DNA from: Acidithiobacillus sulfurivorans
GTDB taxonomy: Bacteria > Pseudomonadota > Gammaproteobacteria > Acidithiobacillales > Acidithiobacillaceae
Assembly (NCBI RefSeq): GCF_018853815.1
Contig: NZ_JAAOMP010000013.1
Span: 1 to 64,000, forward strand
Length of the DNA: 64,000 nt
Direction: 5' to 3'
The notes beneath the pieces are model-generated. The model made no database searches, was not told where the DNA came from, and saw only the letters and a list, made by a program, of their open reading frames with translations. Of this stretch, positions 1 to 7,677 are shown one piece after another. Position 1 is the first letter of the stretch. Every line of letters begins with the position of its first letter. The position numbers and the translations under genes were made by a program.

Positions 1-1
1 C

Positions 2-358
2 CCCCCCCGCAATAACCTCATGGGTATAACGGATACGGGGCTGTTGGGGGCGCACCAGATACGCGTACAAGAATCCGTTCAGTACCTCCAGGGGAAGGGC
101 CGTCTGCCGGAGCGGATCTTGGGCCTCGATGATGCAGAACATTGCCATCTGGCCCTGTGGCTGGACCAGTTGCCCGACCGCGCCGCTTTGCCGGTCGAGG
201 TGGATCGGCTCCATCACCGCCTGCACCAACTGCTGAGAGATCATGTCGATCCACCGGGCAGTCCGCCAGCGCGGCAATTAGCTCAGGAGCTGCTGGAAAC
301 CAATGCCCAGCTGATGGATGCGTTACACCGCTTTCTGGGGAATCCCCATGTTCGGTAG
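2..358 (+). CDS. CZB-domain (chemoreceptor zinc-binding) protein, 5' end outside window
   Basis: The frame is open to the first base of the window, with an internal ATG at base 20, so this is probably the C-terminal part of a longer gene, perhaps a chemoreceptor. The visible part fits a CZB domain: an N-terminal His in AHQIRVQ, then EHCHLALWL, which matches the Cys/His-containing 'C-x-x-G-x-W' block of the family, then LHHRLHQLL with further His residues. CZB domains bind zinc through three His and one Cys and regulate chemoreceptors or diguanylate cyclases. A second CZB domain ends the chemoreceptor encoded just downstream. What precedes the domain cannot be seen. The window opens with a run of eight C. 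Confidence 0.6.
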   Translation, partial: PPRNNLMGITDTGLLGAHQIRVQESVQYLQGKGRLPERILGLDDAEHCHLALWLDQLPDRAALPVEVDRLHHRLHQLLRDHVDPPGSPPARQLAQELLETNAQLMDALHRFLGNPHVR

Positions 359-424
359 GTTAGTGCTCACCACCGGGCCTCAAAGGAAGCGGCCAGCGCG
401 GGACGATCATGGGAGGTATGCCAG

Positions 425-676
425 ATGAAGATTTCTAGAAAAATCCATTCCCTGCCTGGGGAACGCATCACGCCTTTTCAGAAAAGGGCGCTCACCCTAT
501 TGATCGGGGATTCTGGCCTGTCGACCGAAGGTATACTGGATATCCTCCTGATGGAGGCCCTCCTGGGCTATTGCGTTGATCGCAACACGGAGGTCTCTGG
601 TGCTCCGGATATGTCGGCAACGAGAACTCCTGATGTTACCCGTCTACAGGGTTCAGAGATCAGTGACCGTACTTAA
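425..676 (+). CDS. Hypothetical 83-residue protein
   Basis: A short reading frame with a convincing Shine-Dalgarno sequence (GGGAGG, about 8 bases before the ATG). It lies between two CZB-domain genes in the same orientation and 33 bases before the chemoreceptor start, so it is probably co-transcribed. The first half is mixed helix with a hydrophobic stretch (TEGILDILLMEALLGYCV); the last 25 residues are polar and look disordered. No family was recognised and there is no signal peptide or membrane anchor of normal length. The position suggests a role with the chemoreceptor, but nothing in the sequence shows one. Confidence 0.55.
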   Translation: MKISRKIHSLPGERITPFQKRALTLLIGDSGLSTEGILDILLMEALLGYCVDRNTEVSGAPDMSATRTPDVTRLQGSEISDRT

Positions 677-709
677 TGCAGTCGATAAAAATAGCGAGGA
701 GAGATAACC

Positions 710-1705
710 GTGGCAGAGGAAAGCAGGGCGGCATGCGCATTACTGGAATATCTGGAGGCCCAATTGGAAGGCGATGGGCCGCGTATGGAGCAGATCCTTG
801 TCGAGCACCCCGACTTTGAAGCCCTCGCGCAACCCATGATTTCCCGACTATTGGGTTTGCAGGAAAAAACCCATCAACTGGTGGAGCACTTGCGGGCGGT
901 TACCGTCAATGTGGATGGGGCGGCGGCGGATATTGAAACAGCCATGCAGGAAGTGCAACAAAGTTCTGGTCAGGTCAAATCGGCCATTACGGATAACGTG
1001 TCTTCGGTGCAGCTGCTGCTCAAAAAGATTCAGGAAATTAGTCGGGTCGTGGGTACTATCAAGGATATTTCCTATAAAACCAATCTACTCGCCTTGAATG
1101 CGGCCATTGAGGCAGCGCGGGCAGGAGAAAATGGGCGGGGTTTTGCGGTGGTGGCGGATGAAGTGCGCAGCTTGGCGGCCCATGTTCAGGAAGCAACGGT
1201 CGAAATCCGGGAGGGCATGGAACAGATTGCGGATTCCGGAAAAGCCATGCAACAGAAAAACAGCGCGGTTCAGGAGCAGACGGCTGGCGTCGATTCTGTC
1301 GTACAGCGCTTATTGGACAAGTCGCATCATCTGCGGAAGATGACCACGCTGTTACAGTTCGAAGCGACACAGGAGACTCACCAGCATTTCGTCGAGGTGG
1401 CCTTGCGCGAATCCGAAAAGGGCGCCCAGGCCCTGTCTCCAGATCACCTGCCGCTGCCGATGGATTCTCACGCCTGCCGTCTGGGAAAATGGTACGATGG
1501 CACTGGCCGGATGCAGTTTGCTTCCCTTCGTGGTTTTCAGGAGCTGGCCGTCCCGCATCAGCAGATTCATCAGTTAACCGTTCAACTCCTGCAGGCGGCG
1601 CAAGAACATTCACCCGATTTGTCGGCCTTGCGCGAAGCGCTGCAAAAGCAGCACGAAGCATTCCGAAAGGCGTTATCGGCGATGCATTCAGATTTGTCCG
1701 CTTGA
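710..1705 (+). CDS. Soluble methyl-accepting chemotaxis protein with C-terminal CZB domain
   Basis: Starts at GTG 710 behind GAGGAGA. There are no membrane segments, so this is a cytoplasmic receptor. The coiled-coil signalling hairpin covers roughly residues 60-210; its tip (about 110-155) has the conserved [16 protein letters not shown] and [10 protein letters not shown] motifs that contact CheA and CheW. A CZB domain fills residues 220-325, with probable zinc ligands H224 or H226, C256 (ACRLGKWYD), H283 and H287. Receptors of this build are known to sense zinc, hypochlorous acid or redox state; which signal applies here is inference. The neighbouring genes are another CZB protein and a PilZ protein, so the cluster joins chemotaxis-type and cyclic-di-GMP signalling. 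Confidence 0.93.
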   Translation: MAEESRAACALLEYLEAQLEGDGPRMEQILVEHPDFEALAQPMISRLLGLQEKTHQLVEHLRAVTVNVDGAAADIETAMQEVQQSSGQVKSAITDNVSSVQLLLKKIQEISRVVGTIKDISYKTNLLALNAAIEAARAGENGRGFAVVADEVRSLAAHVQEATVEIREGMEQIADSGKAMQQKNSAVQEQTAGVDSVVQRLLDKSHHLRKMTTLLQFEATQETHQHFVEVALRESEKGAQALSPDHLPLPMDSHACRLGKWYDGTGRMQFASLRGFQELAVPHQQIHQLTVQLLQAAQEHSPDLSALREALQKQHEAFRKALSAMHSDLSA

Positions 1706-1720
1706 GGCTCTGCCAGTCCG

Positions 1721-2500
1721 TTATTTTAAATAAAACTCCCCCGGACGGAGGGTCCGGGAAGATTCCGAACGTTTTTTGAGTTCTTCGGCTTTTTTGCAGA
1801 GATACAGTTGTTCCGCCTTGGCGCGTTGCGGCTGAGTCAGGGTCATTTTGACCGCAACGAGAGCCCGAAAACCGCGCCCCGCAGGCCGGTTGTCGACCCG
1901 GACGATGGTGGCGATGGTTTCGCAGGTGCCACACTCGGGAACATCAAACGACGCCAATAGGCTTTCTCCGGGCAGAAAGTCCGTTTCTTCGCTCAGAAAA
2001 CTGAGTCCGGTCGGGCTGAAATCATAAATGCGGGCAATGGCGGTACGGCCATTTTTGCGTCCGAGAACCACGCTGCCTTCGATTCTGACGCGTTTATTAT
2101 GACGGGTTTGGCGTTTATGGAGGATTTGGGGCATATCGAAATGCAGATCCCCCTGAAAAATGTACTTGAGTGGCGCAATGAAGGTGTAAATGCGGCTGTC
2201 TATCTCCAAAAATATCAGGGTGTTTTGATAATGCTCAGCCGGCAGAAGCGGATTTTTCGGGGAAAATACCAAACCACCCTGATCACAGCCCCGGAAAACG
2301 AAGTGCTGCCCGTCTTCACTCGCTTCATCAGAAAACAGCATGGCGTCGGCAGCCGTTGTCGTACACAGATGTTCGGGGATATGGTCCTGAATGGGTTCTG
2401 CAAATTCTGTGAGAACAGCCTGCTGATATTCGACCATGCTGTGCCCTGCGCGCATGGGCAGCAGCATCCCTAAGTTGGTATCGTCGACGGAAAGGCTCAT
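1721..2500 (-). CDS. PilZ-domain (YcgR-like) cyclic-di-GMP effector
   Basis: 259 residues. The C-terminal half carries the PilZ c-di-GMP signature: RxxxR at R133-R137 (in KRQTRHNKR), followed by D160-F-S-P-T-G165, which fits D/NxSxxG. The N-terminal ~120 residues form a YcgR-N-like beta domain. Such proteins bind c-di-GMP and act on flagella, pili or receptors. The gene is convergent with the chemoreceptor (15 bp between stops) and divergent from nothing obvious. No clear Shine-Dalgarno precedes the ATG at 2500, so the start is uncertain. The EAL-domain remnant nearby would have degraded the same messenger. Confidence 0.85.
   Translation of the reverse strand: MSLSVDDTNLGMLLPMRAGHSMVEYQQAVLTEFAEPIQDHIPEHLCTTTAADAMLFSDEASEDGQHFVFRGCDQGGLVFSPKNPLLPAEHYQNTLIFLEIDSRIYTFIAPLKYIFQGDLHFDMPQILHKRQTRHNKRVRIEGSVVLGRKNGRTAIARIYDFSPTGLSFLSEETDFLPGESLLASFDVPECGTCETIATIVRVDNRPAGRGFRALVAVKMTLTQPQRAKAEQLYLCKKAEELKKRSESSRTLRPGEFYLK
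1727..1758 (-). terminator. Probable terminator hairpin of the PilZ gene
   Basis: CCCGGAC (1740-1746) pairs with GTCCGGG (1752-1758) around a 5-base loop. On the minus strand it is followed by GGGGAGTTTTATTT. The hairpin lies inside the last codons of the PilZ gene, so coding and terminator overlap. Confidence 0.45.
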
Positions 2501-2676
2501 GGGTTCGCCAGGCTATGTGAAGTCTGTGGATTCCTCTACCGGATAATGGTGTCGTATTCTGCTTATGCACTGTAACAACGAAGAACAACTGTTGCAAATT
2601 TGAAACTATTCAGGTGAAACCATTCGGGGGGATTCTGGCTCCGTGTCATTGCTTGTGCCCAAAACAAACGCCGGCG

Positions 2677-2871
2677 TTAACCCAGCATCCGGGTCATTTC
2701 AGCGGCTTCCATGGGTTTGGCAAACAGATACCCCTGGGCATGCTGCACGCCCATGGCATCCAGAATCTCTGCCGTGTGTTGGTCCTCAACGCCTTCTGCG
2801 ACGACATGGATCGACAAGGTCTTGGCCATGTCCACCATGGCGCGTGCGTGTGTTGGGTCGGTTAATATCAC
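2677..2871 (-). pseudogene. EAL-domain phosphodiesterase, C-terminal remnant
   Basis: Only the last ~64 residues of a cyclic-di-GMP phosphodiesterase remain. HVVAEGVED matches the VAEGVE motif of EAL domains and ILDAMGVQHAQGYLFAKPM the conserved CDxxQGYxFxxP region. The catalytic EAL motif and most metal ligands would lie upstream and are gone. Homology stops near 2871, where the sequence TCACGGATCGGCAA begins; the same 14 bases lie at the IS21-type left end near 7281, so an insertion followed by deletion probably removed the 5' part. The fragment cannot be active. Confidence 0.75.
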
Positions 2872-3197
2872 GGATCGGCAAGCGTAAGATCCGAACGATC
2901 AAAATGCAGCGTAAGCGGGCATTTACGTCAGCACAGAGAACGACTAATATCGGTCTGTTTCGGACATTCGGTGATGACACCACGATCTATTGGAGGCCGG
3001 ACCTTGCTAGCGGTGGCGTTGATCTAGTTGAATGACCGGTGGCACGCAGATTGCCAAATGCAGTATCTGAATCTGCAAGTGCCCTGAGAAATGAGGCCGT
3101 TCCGCCTGAGGGGTAGGGTGTGGTGTTGCGCATAACATTGGTCCAGTCGATCGAGAAGTGACCGAAGGTAACTTTCACCAGCACGAAGAGGCACACG
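2872..3197. other. Intergenic region without recognised gene
   Basis: Joins the broken EAL gene to the phosphoesterase. It contains only short frames with no family resemblance. It probably holds the phosphoesterase promoter. The first bases may be the relic of an IS21-type end. Confidence 0.4.
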
Positions 3198-4679
3198 ATG
3201 GCTGCAGAGATCAAGAACATTTTTGTTTTACTTCTGGAGAATCGCTCCTTTGATCATATGCTGGGATTCTCCGGCATCACTGGAACCGATGTAGTCAATG
3301 GTGTGCCACCCCAAATCGCGGGCCTTAACGGTTTGGAATCGAACAACTATCTCGGCGCGCCCTATTTTGTGGGGAAACCCTTCCATGAACCCATCCCAGT
3401 CGATCCGGCGCACGAATTTCTTGACGTCCTAGAGCAGCTCTGTGGAACCCAAGTAATCTACAAACGTGGAAGATCCTATCCCCGCATCAACAACAGCGGC
3501 TTCGTGAGCAATTATGCGCGGTCGCACTCGAAGGATGAGGGGAACGCAACGCGAAACTTCGGGCAGATCATGGATGGCTTTACCGCCGACCAGCTCCCAG
3601 TCTTGAACGCCTTGGCGAATGCTTTTGCGGTTTGTGACGGTTGGCATTCGTCTCTGCCCGGGCCAACTTTCCCGAACCGGCTTTTTGCCATGGGGGCATC
3701 ATCAGGTGGCCTGGACCATAGCCCATCGACATTGGAATTGCTCACGTGGGAGGGACTTGACGGCTTCATATTTCCTCGCGGCTCGATCTTCGATGCGCTT
3801 AAGGCGAGCCACGGTGATGAATCATGGCGGATCTATGCTGGGAGCGACTTTCCGCTGGTTTCAGCGCTGAATGGCATCAACATATTCGATGTGCATTCCA
3901 TTGATAAGATGGGAAATGACCTGAATTCGGGCACATACCCTTACCGCCTGACATGGATCGAGCCGGATTATGGCGACATGGTCTCCGGTACATTTAAGGG
4001 CGGATCCTCGCAGCATCCCATGGATAATGTTGCTGGTGGAGAAAAATTGATCAAGGAGGTCTATGAGACCATTCGGGGTTCGCAGCTATGGGAGTCCAGC
4101 CTTCTGATCGTGACCTGGGATGAGCATGGTGGATTCTATGATCACGTGCGACCAGGGAGTGCTGTGGCACCTGGGGACACGAAACCGGGGTCCAAATACA
4201 ATAAATACGGATTTAACTTTACCCGGCTCGGCGTCCGTGTGCCCGCTGTGGTGATCTCTCCCTATATCCCCGCTGGCACCATTGATCATCGAGCGTATGA
4301 TCACAGTTCCATCCTGCGGACGGTGGAAAAATCTTTCGGTTTGCAGCCTCTGACCAAGCGCGATAGCGCGGCCAACTCAGTCGCTGCGCTCCTGACCCTC
4401 CCTGAGCCTAGGCGTGACACACCGGAAACCCTGCCTCCCTACCTGCCACCCAAACAACCGGCTGCAACAGCGCAACCAGGAAGCGATTCGGTCGATAGCG
4501 GGAACCTGCCGCTGTTTCTTCACATCGCCATGCGCCACGAACTTGCGCTGTCTAATCCTGAACAACGAATGGCGGTGCTGAATCGAGCACAATCGGTGAA
4601 AACGAGGGCGCAAGCGGCACAGTACCTTGCCGAGATCGCTGATCGAGTAAGTGAAGCCAAGTCGCGTAACCGTGGTTAG
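3198..4679 (+). CDS. PF04185-family phosphoesterase (phospholipase C / acid phosphatase type), no signal peptide
   Basis: 493 residues of the alkaline-phosphatase-superfamily branch that includes bacterial phospholipase C and AcpA acid phosphatase. Signatures: ENRSFDHMLG at residues 14-23 (metal and nucleophile region), DEHGGFYDHV near 305, and VISPYIPAGTIDHRAYDHSS near 355, the usual C-terminal metal-binding block. The family hydrolyses phosphomonoesters or phosphodiesters such as phospholipid headgroups. Unlike most relatives it begins directly with the catalytic core and has no Tat or Sec signal, so a cytoplasmic location is likely unless the true start is missed; the Shine-Dalgarno (GAAGAGG) supports this start. 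It stands alone between accessory genes. A second family member, with a Tat signal, is encoded at 52.2 kb. Confidence 0.88.
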   Translation: MAAEIKNIFVLLLENRSFDHMLGFSGITGTDVVNGVPPQIAGLNGLESNNYLGAPYFVGKPFHEPIPVDPAHEFLDVLEQLCGTQVIYKRGRSYPRINNSGFVSNYARSHSKDEGNATRNFGQIMDGFTADQLPVLNALANAFAVCDGWHSSLPGPTFPNRLFAMGASSGGLDHSPSTLELLTWEGLDGFIFPRGSIFDALKASHGDESWRIYAGSDFPLVSALNGINIFDVHSIDKMGNDLNSGTYPYRLTWIEPDYGDMVSGTFKGGSSQHPMDNVAGGEKLIKEVYETIRGSQLWESSLLIVTWDEHGGFYDHVRPGSAVAPGDTKPGSKYNKYGFNFTRLGVRVPAVVISPYIPAGTIDHRAYDHSSILRTVEKSFGLQPLTKRDSAANSVAALLTLPEPRRDTPETLPPYLPPKQPAATAQPGSDSVDSGNLPLFLHIAMRHELALSNPEQRMAVLNRAQSVKTRAQAAQYLAEIADRVSEAKSRNRG

Positions 4680-4956
4680 CCGGTGAGTAGACAAATGGCT
4701 TCGGCAGGAGTTCAGTGATGATGTGTGACCTTGGACCAAGTGCATACACGGCATTCTAAGCTGCCAGTCGGAACCACAGACAAGGTGTGCAACCAACCAA
4801 AGACGCCCATTCAGAAAAGAGCCAGAGATGTGAAACAAGGTTTTTTCAACCGCCTCATAGGGATGCTTGGTAAACGTCTTGGATTGACGGACAATGCAGG
4901 CATCACTAGCTTCGAATAGTTACCAATCGAACTAGATTCTCTCGGATGGAGCCGCA

Positions 4957-5868
4957 ATGAGACCGTTTCAAGTAATCACGATTGCCAGCGCTGCCGTGCT
5001 TATGTCCGGTTGCAGCACCGATTTAACACAAATGCATAATACGGTCACCAAGTTTGACCAAGGAGTCCATTCCGCAAGTACAGCGGAGATGGCTCTGTTC
5101 CATCAAGTTCAATCTGCAGACTGCAGACAACAATTTTATAAACAAGCATTTTCCTTTGCGACAGCAAGAAAGAACAAAAAGACACATAAGTACCCTGCGT
5201 ATTCGCTCGATCTCACGCCTTCTTGCACCCCCCAGGAACTGACTAATACTCAGTTGCAAATTCGCCAAAACTTATTAGACACCATTACCCTTTATGCCGA
5301 TGCGATTCAGACACTCGCAAACGGTACCGATGACACTGATTTAAGCAAAAACTCGCAAGATCTGGCCAGAAATATTCAAAGCCTGGCTAAGCAACAAGGC
5401 TTCACTGCCGTCACGGCTTCTGATACCGCCGCAGTGAATACTGCCGTCGAGACCATCACCAGCTTTATCGTTGACCATACCAAATATAAAGAAATCAAAG
5501 AGGCTGCTTCTTCTGTACAGCCAGCCTTGACGATCGTCATCGCACAACTGAAGGCTGAAAATATAAGTGACGCCCAAAGCCTTGCGAGTAAGGCTGATGC
5601 TGTAGCCAATATGTTCCAACCGGCCCTTTTGGCCGCCCGTAATCAAATGCACTCAGCAAGCTTCCTAGACGTTATTTACGCTCACATCGCTCTTCAGTCG
5701 ATCATCATCCCAACCCCAAATGTGACTCAGCTCAACGATACTCTTGATGCCATCGTAGCGGCCAACCATGCCCTCGCCCATGCGACTAACGACGGAGCAA
5801 TTCCAGAAGTGTCCAATTTAATCGACCGGGCACGGCAAGCTGCCACGCTATTCAATTCCACTAAATGA
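4957..5868 (+). CDS. Predicted lipoprotein of unknown function
   Basis: 303 residues. The N-terminus is a lipoprotein signal: charged start, hydrophobic core, then the lipobox LMSGC with the lipidated Cys at position 19. The mature part is rich in Ala, Thr, Gln and Asn and predicted mostly helical, with one Cys pair candidate (SADC and PSC) in the first third. The family was not recognised. It is followed after 28 bases by a small helical protein gene in the same orientation, and the two probably form a transcript. A helical lipoprotein of this kind could be an envelope scaffold or adhesion part, but no function can be read from it. Its base composition is lower in GC than that of the core genes, which fits acquired DNA. 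Confidence 0.75.
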   Translation: MRPFQVITIASAAVLMSGCSTDLTQMHNTVTKFDQGVHSASTAEMALFHQVQSADCRQQFYKQAFSFATARKNKKTHKYPAYSLDLTPSCTPQELTNTQLQIRQNLLDTITLYADAIQTLANGTDDTDLSKNSQDLARNIQSLAKQQGFTAVTASDTAAVNTAVETITSFIVDHTKYKEIKEAASSVQPALTIVIAQLKAENISDAQSLASKADAVANMFQPALLAARNQMHSASFLDVIYAHIALQSIIIPTPNVTQLNDTLDAIVAANHALAHATNDGAIPEVSNLIDRARQAATLFNSTK

Positions 5869-5896
5869 TATTCCCTTCCTAAGAGGACACACGACC

Positions 5897-6241
5897 ATGC
5901 CGACACTCACCCAGCAAACCAACATCGCCAATGCTATTGCCGCCATTCGTGCCGCAGAGGAATTGCTTACCCAACAAAATCGTGTAGCAACCGATGTACT
6001 AACGTCGATAAAGCTCACGAATGAATATAATAACCTCGATTCCTACCTTTCCCAGTTGCTGCACGCTCAAAATTCGGCAGATGATGTTGGTTTTGCCAAC
6101 GCCACGGCAGCGTTGCAATCTCAGGCCAGCGGCTTACAAGCTGACGAACATGCAATAAAAGCCATTGTCGGAGATTTCCAAACAGCAGCCTCGATCATAA
6201 GTTACATTTCGCAAGCAGTCACCTTAATTGCGAAGTTATGA
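5897..6241 (+). CDS. Small helical protein, partner of the upstream lipoprotein
   Basis: 114 residues with AGAGGA about 9 bases before the ATG. It has no signal peptide. The sequence is Ala/Gln/Asn-rich and amphipathic, ending in a more hydrophobic helix (AASIISYISQAVTLIAKL) that could sit on or in a membrane. It resembles the lipoprotein in composition, and the two could interact. No family was recognised. Confidence 0.65.
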   Translation: MPTLTQQTNIANAIAAIRAAEELLTQQNRVATDVLTSIKLTNEYNNLDSYLSQLLHAQNSADDVGFANATAALQSQASGLQADEHAIKAIVGDFQTAASIISYISQAVTLIAKL

Positions 6242-6556
6242 ATGCCTTCCTGCTTCCACAGAACGTATTCCGGGATACAATTAGGATTGTGGATAATGCC
6301 TGATAATAGTACAAGCGGAATGCTAGAAACATTTCTTTCAACACTGATTGACGAGCCAACGCCCAGCCTTTGGAATATGGAAAAATCATCAGTTTCTGGT
6401 GCAATACAATCAGGAGCACCATGCAGAATATGTCATATAGATAAAGCAAATCTACACACATGGTTAGCATGGCAAGATCCACCTGGGGTACGCTTTAACA
6501 CAGCAAGTAAATCAGGATTATTTAAACATGACGCTGAGAAAGAAAAAAATTTATAG
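6242..6556 (+). pseudogene. DUF3226-type protein, C-terminal fragment
   Basis: From about residue 12 the frame resembles the C-terminal half of DUF3226 (Toprim-like) proteins: LGLWIMPDNSTSGMLETFL, then DKANLHTWLAWQDPPG and the final FNTASKSGLF block, which is characteristic of the family. The N-terminal half, which would carry the first acidic Toprim residues, is absent, and the frame starts immediately after the stop of the preceding gene. The most likely reading is a decayed gene. In intact form these proteins often accompany OLD-type or AAA ATPases in defence loci; no ATPase is present here. Confidence 0.55.
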
Positions 6557-6947
6557 TTTCGTTTAAAAGTTTCTATTCTTTGCGCTAATTATTTCCTATC
6601 ATTACGAGTAACTGATAGGCATAAATAAGGATTATTTCAACTAGCAATAAAATAAATTATTATCGACCTTCTCTCGATTCCATTTCACCTTCGCACGCCC
6701 GTGAAATGCAGACTTTCCATTGTTAGTGCACCCCCCATCTGGGAGCCTATATGTGGACATATGTGACCCCTCCCAAAGTCCGCACACGCGGCGGACCTGA
6801 CGCCCGAATAAGTGCGCCGAAGCGCTGCAATGGGTTGGATGACGTCCTCTGCTTTCCGCCGCTGAATGACCGCAATCAGTCTGCTGCCGACCATCGAGAC
6901 TCGACGGCGGCAGGGCAGTGAACAGTCATTTGCTGTTCTGGCATGGG
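6557..6947. other. Intergenic region without recognised gene
   Basis: The first ~110 bases are AT-rich. The rest is GC-rich and has short frames only, including one of about 69 codons on the minus strand with no family resemblance. No repeat, RNA or promoter was recognised with confidence. Confidence 0.4.
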
Positions 6948-7278
6948 TTAAATCGGCTTCTGTCGTACCGCCAATTGCTCTATTTCCGAGGCCAGCGCCA
7001 GATATCGCTGGGAATCACGCAGGCCGGTGATGAAACGACGGGGGATCCCCTCCAAACCTACCTGAGCTCCTACGAGCGCCCCTGTTAGCATCGCGCGGGA
7101 CATATTTTGTCCGCCTCCGTTGATGGCGTGCAATACGGCGGATTCATAATCATCGCTGAAACGACTGTCCAAGTAGTAAGCAGCAGGTAATTGATGATAA
7201 ATGGCACAGGGCATACCGTAAATCAGACTCACTTTCCAGGCAGGTTCGATGACGATGTCCATATCTGTGGCCGCCAAG
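6948..7278 (-). pseudogene. ADP-ribosylglycohydrolase family protein, C-terminal remnant
   Basis: About 109 codons remain. AVLHAINGGGQNMSRA followed by LTGALVGAQVGLEGIP and RRFITGL matches the C-terminal part of ADP-ribosyl-glycohydrolases (DraG/ARH type), although the usual Asp-Thr metal ligands of the 'GGDxDT' motif read GGGQNM here, so this member may never have had normal metal binding. The coding similarity stops at 7278, exactly where the IS21-type left end begins. The N-terminal two thirds are missing. Confidence 0.65.
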
Positions 7279-7653
7279 TGTCACGGATCGGCAATATGGA
7301 GCCAAACCGTAGTCGGCGTAATGGCGCCACCCACATAGTGCTTCAGTAGGGTCTTGAACTTCCCTTGGATCGGTTATCCTCCCAGCTTTTTGGGGGGGGT
7401 AACCATGAGTAATCGGAGGTTTGAGATGTTTACGATACGCCAAATCCTGGTGCGGATGCGCCAAGGTGATCGGGACCGAGAGATCGCCCGTTCCGGACTC
7501 ATGGGGCGCAAGAAACTGGGTGCCCTACGTAACCAGGCTGCACAGCACGGCTGGCTCGATCCCCAGCAGCCTTTGCCCGACGACTGCGCGCTCGCCATCC
7601 TGCAGCAGCGCCACCAGCAGGCCATGCCTACCCAGTGTGTGTCCACCCTCAAA
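7279..7653 (+). mobile_element. IS21-family element, left-end remnant
   Basis: Begins with TGTCACGGATCGG at the point where the ADP-ribosylglycohydrolase gene is interrupted, followed by about 125 bases of leader and the start of an istA-type transposase. The transposase stops at the left end of the IS4-superfamily element. The rest of istA, istB and the right end are missing, so the element is dead. The exact terminus is inferred from the gene disruption and from the TG start typical of the family. Confidence 0.6.
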
Positions 7654-7677
7654 TTGAAGTTTCACCGATTTTCATGA
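7405..7677 (+). pseudogene. IstA-type transposase, N-terminal fragment
   Basis: The first ~80 residues resemble the N-terminal helix-turn-helix of IS21-family IstA: RRFEMFTIRQILVRMRQGDR, then REIARSGLMGRKKLGALR. The DDE catalytic core is absent. The last nine codons (from about 7651) run into the inverted end of the next insertion sequence. ATG 7405 follows GGGGGGGTAACC. IstA would have catalysed strand transfer with the ATPase IstB, which is not present. Confidence 0.75.

Noticed and set aside
2987-3220. Minus-strand frame of 77 codons with a hydrophobic start
   Set aside because: It overlaps the phosphoesterase start and its second half is low-complexity; no support.
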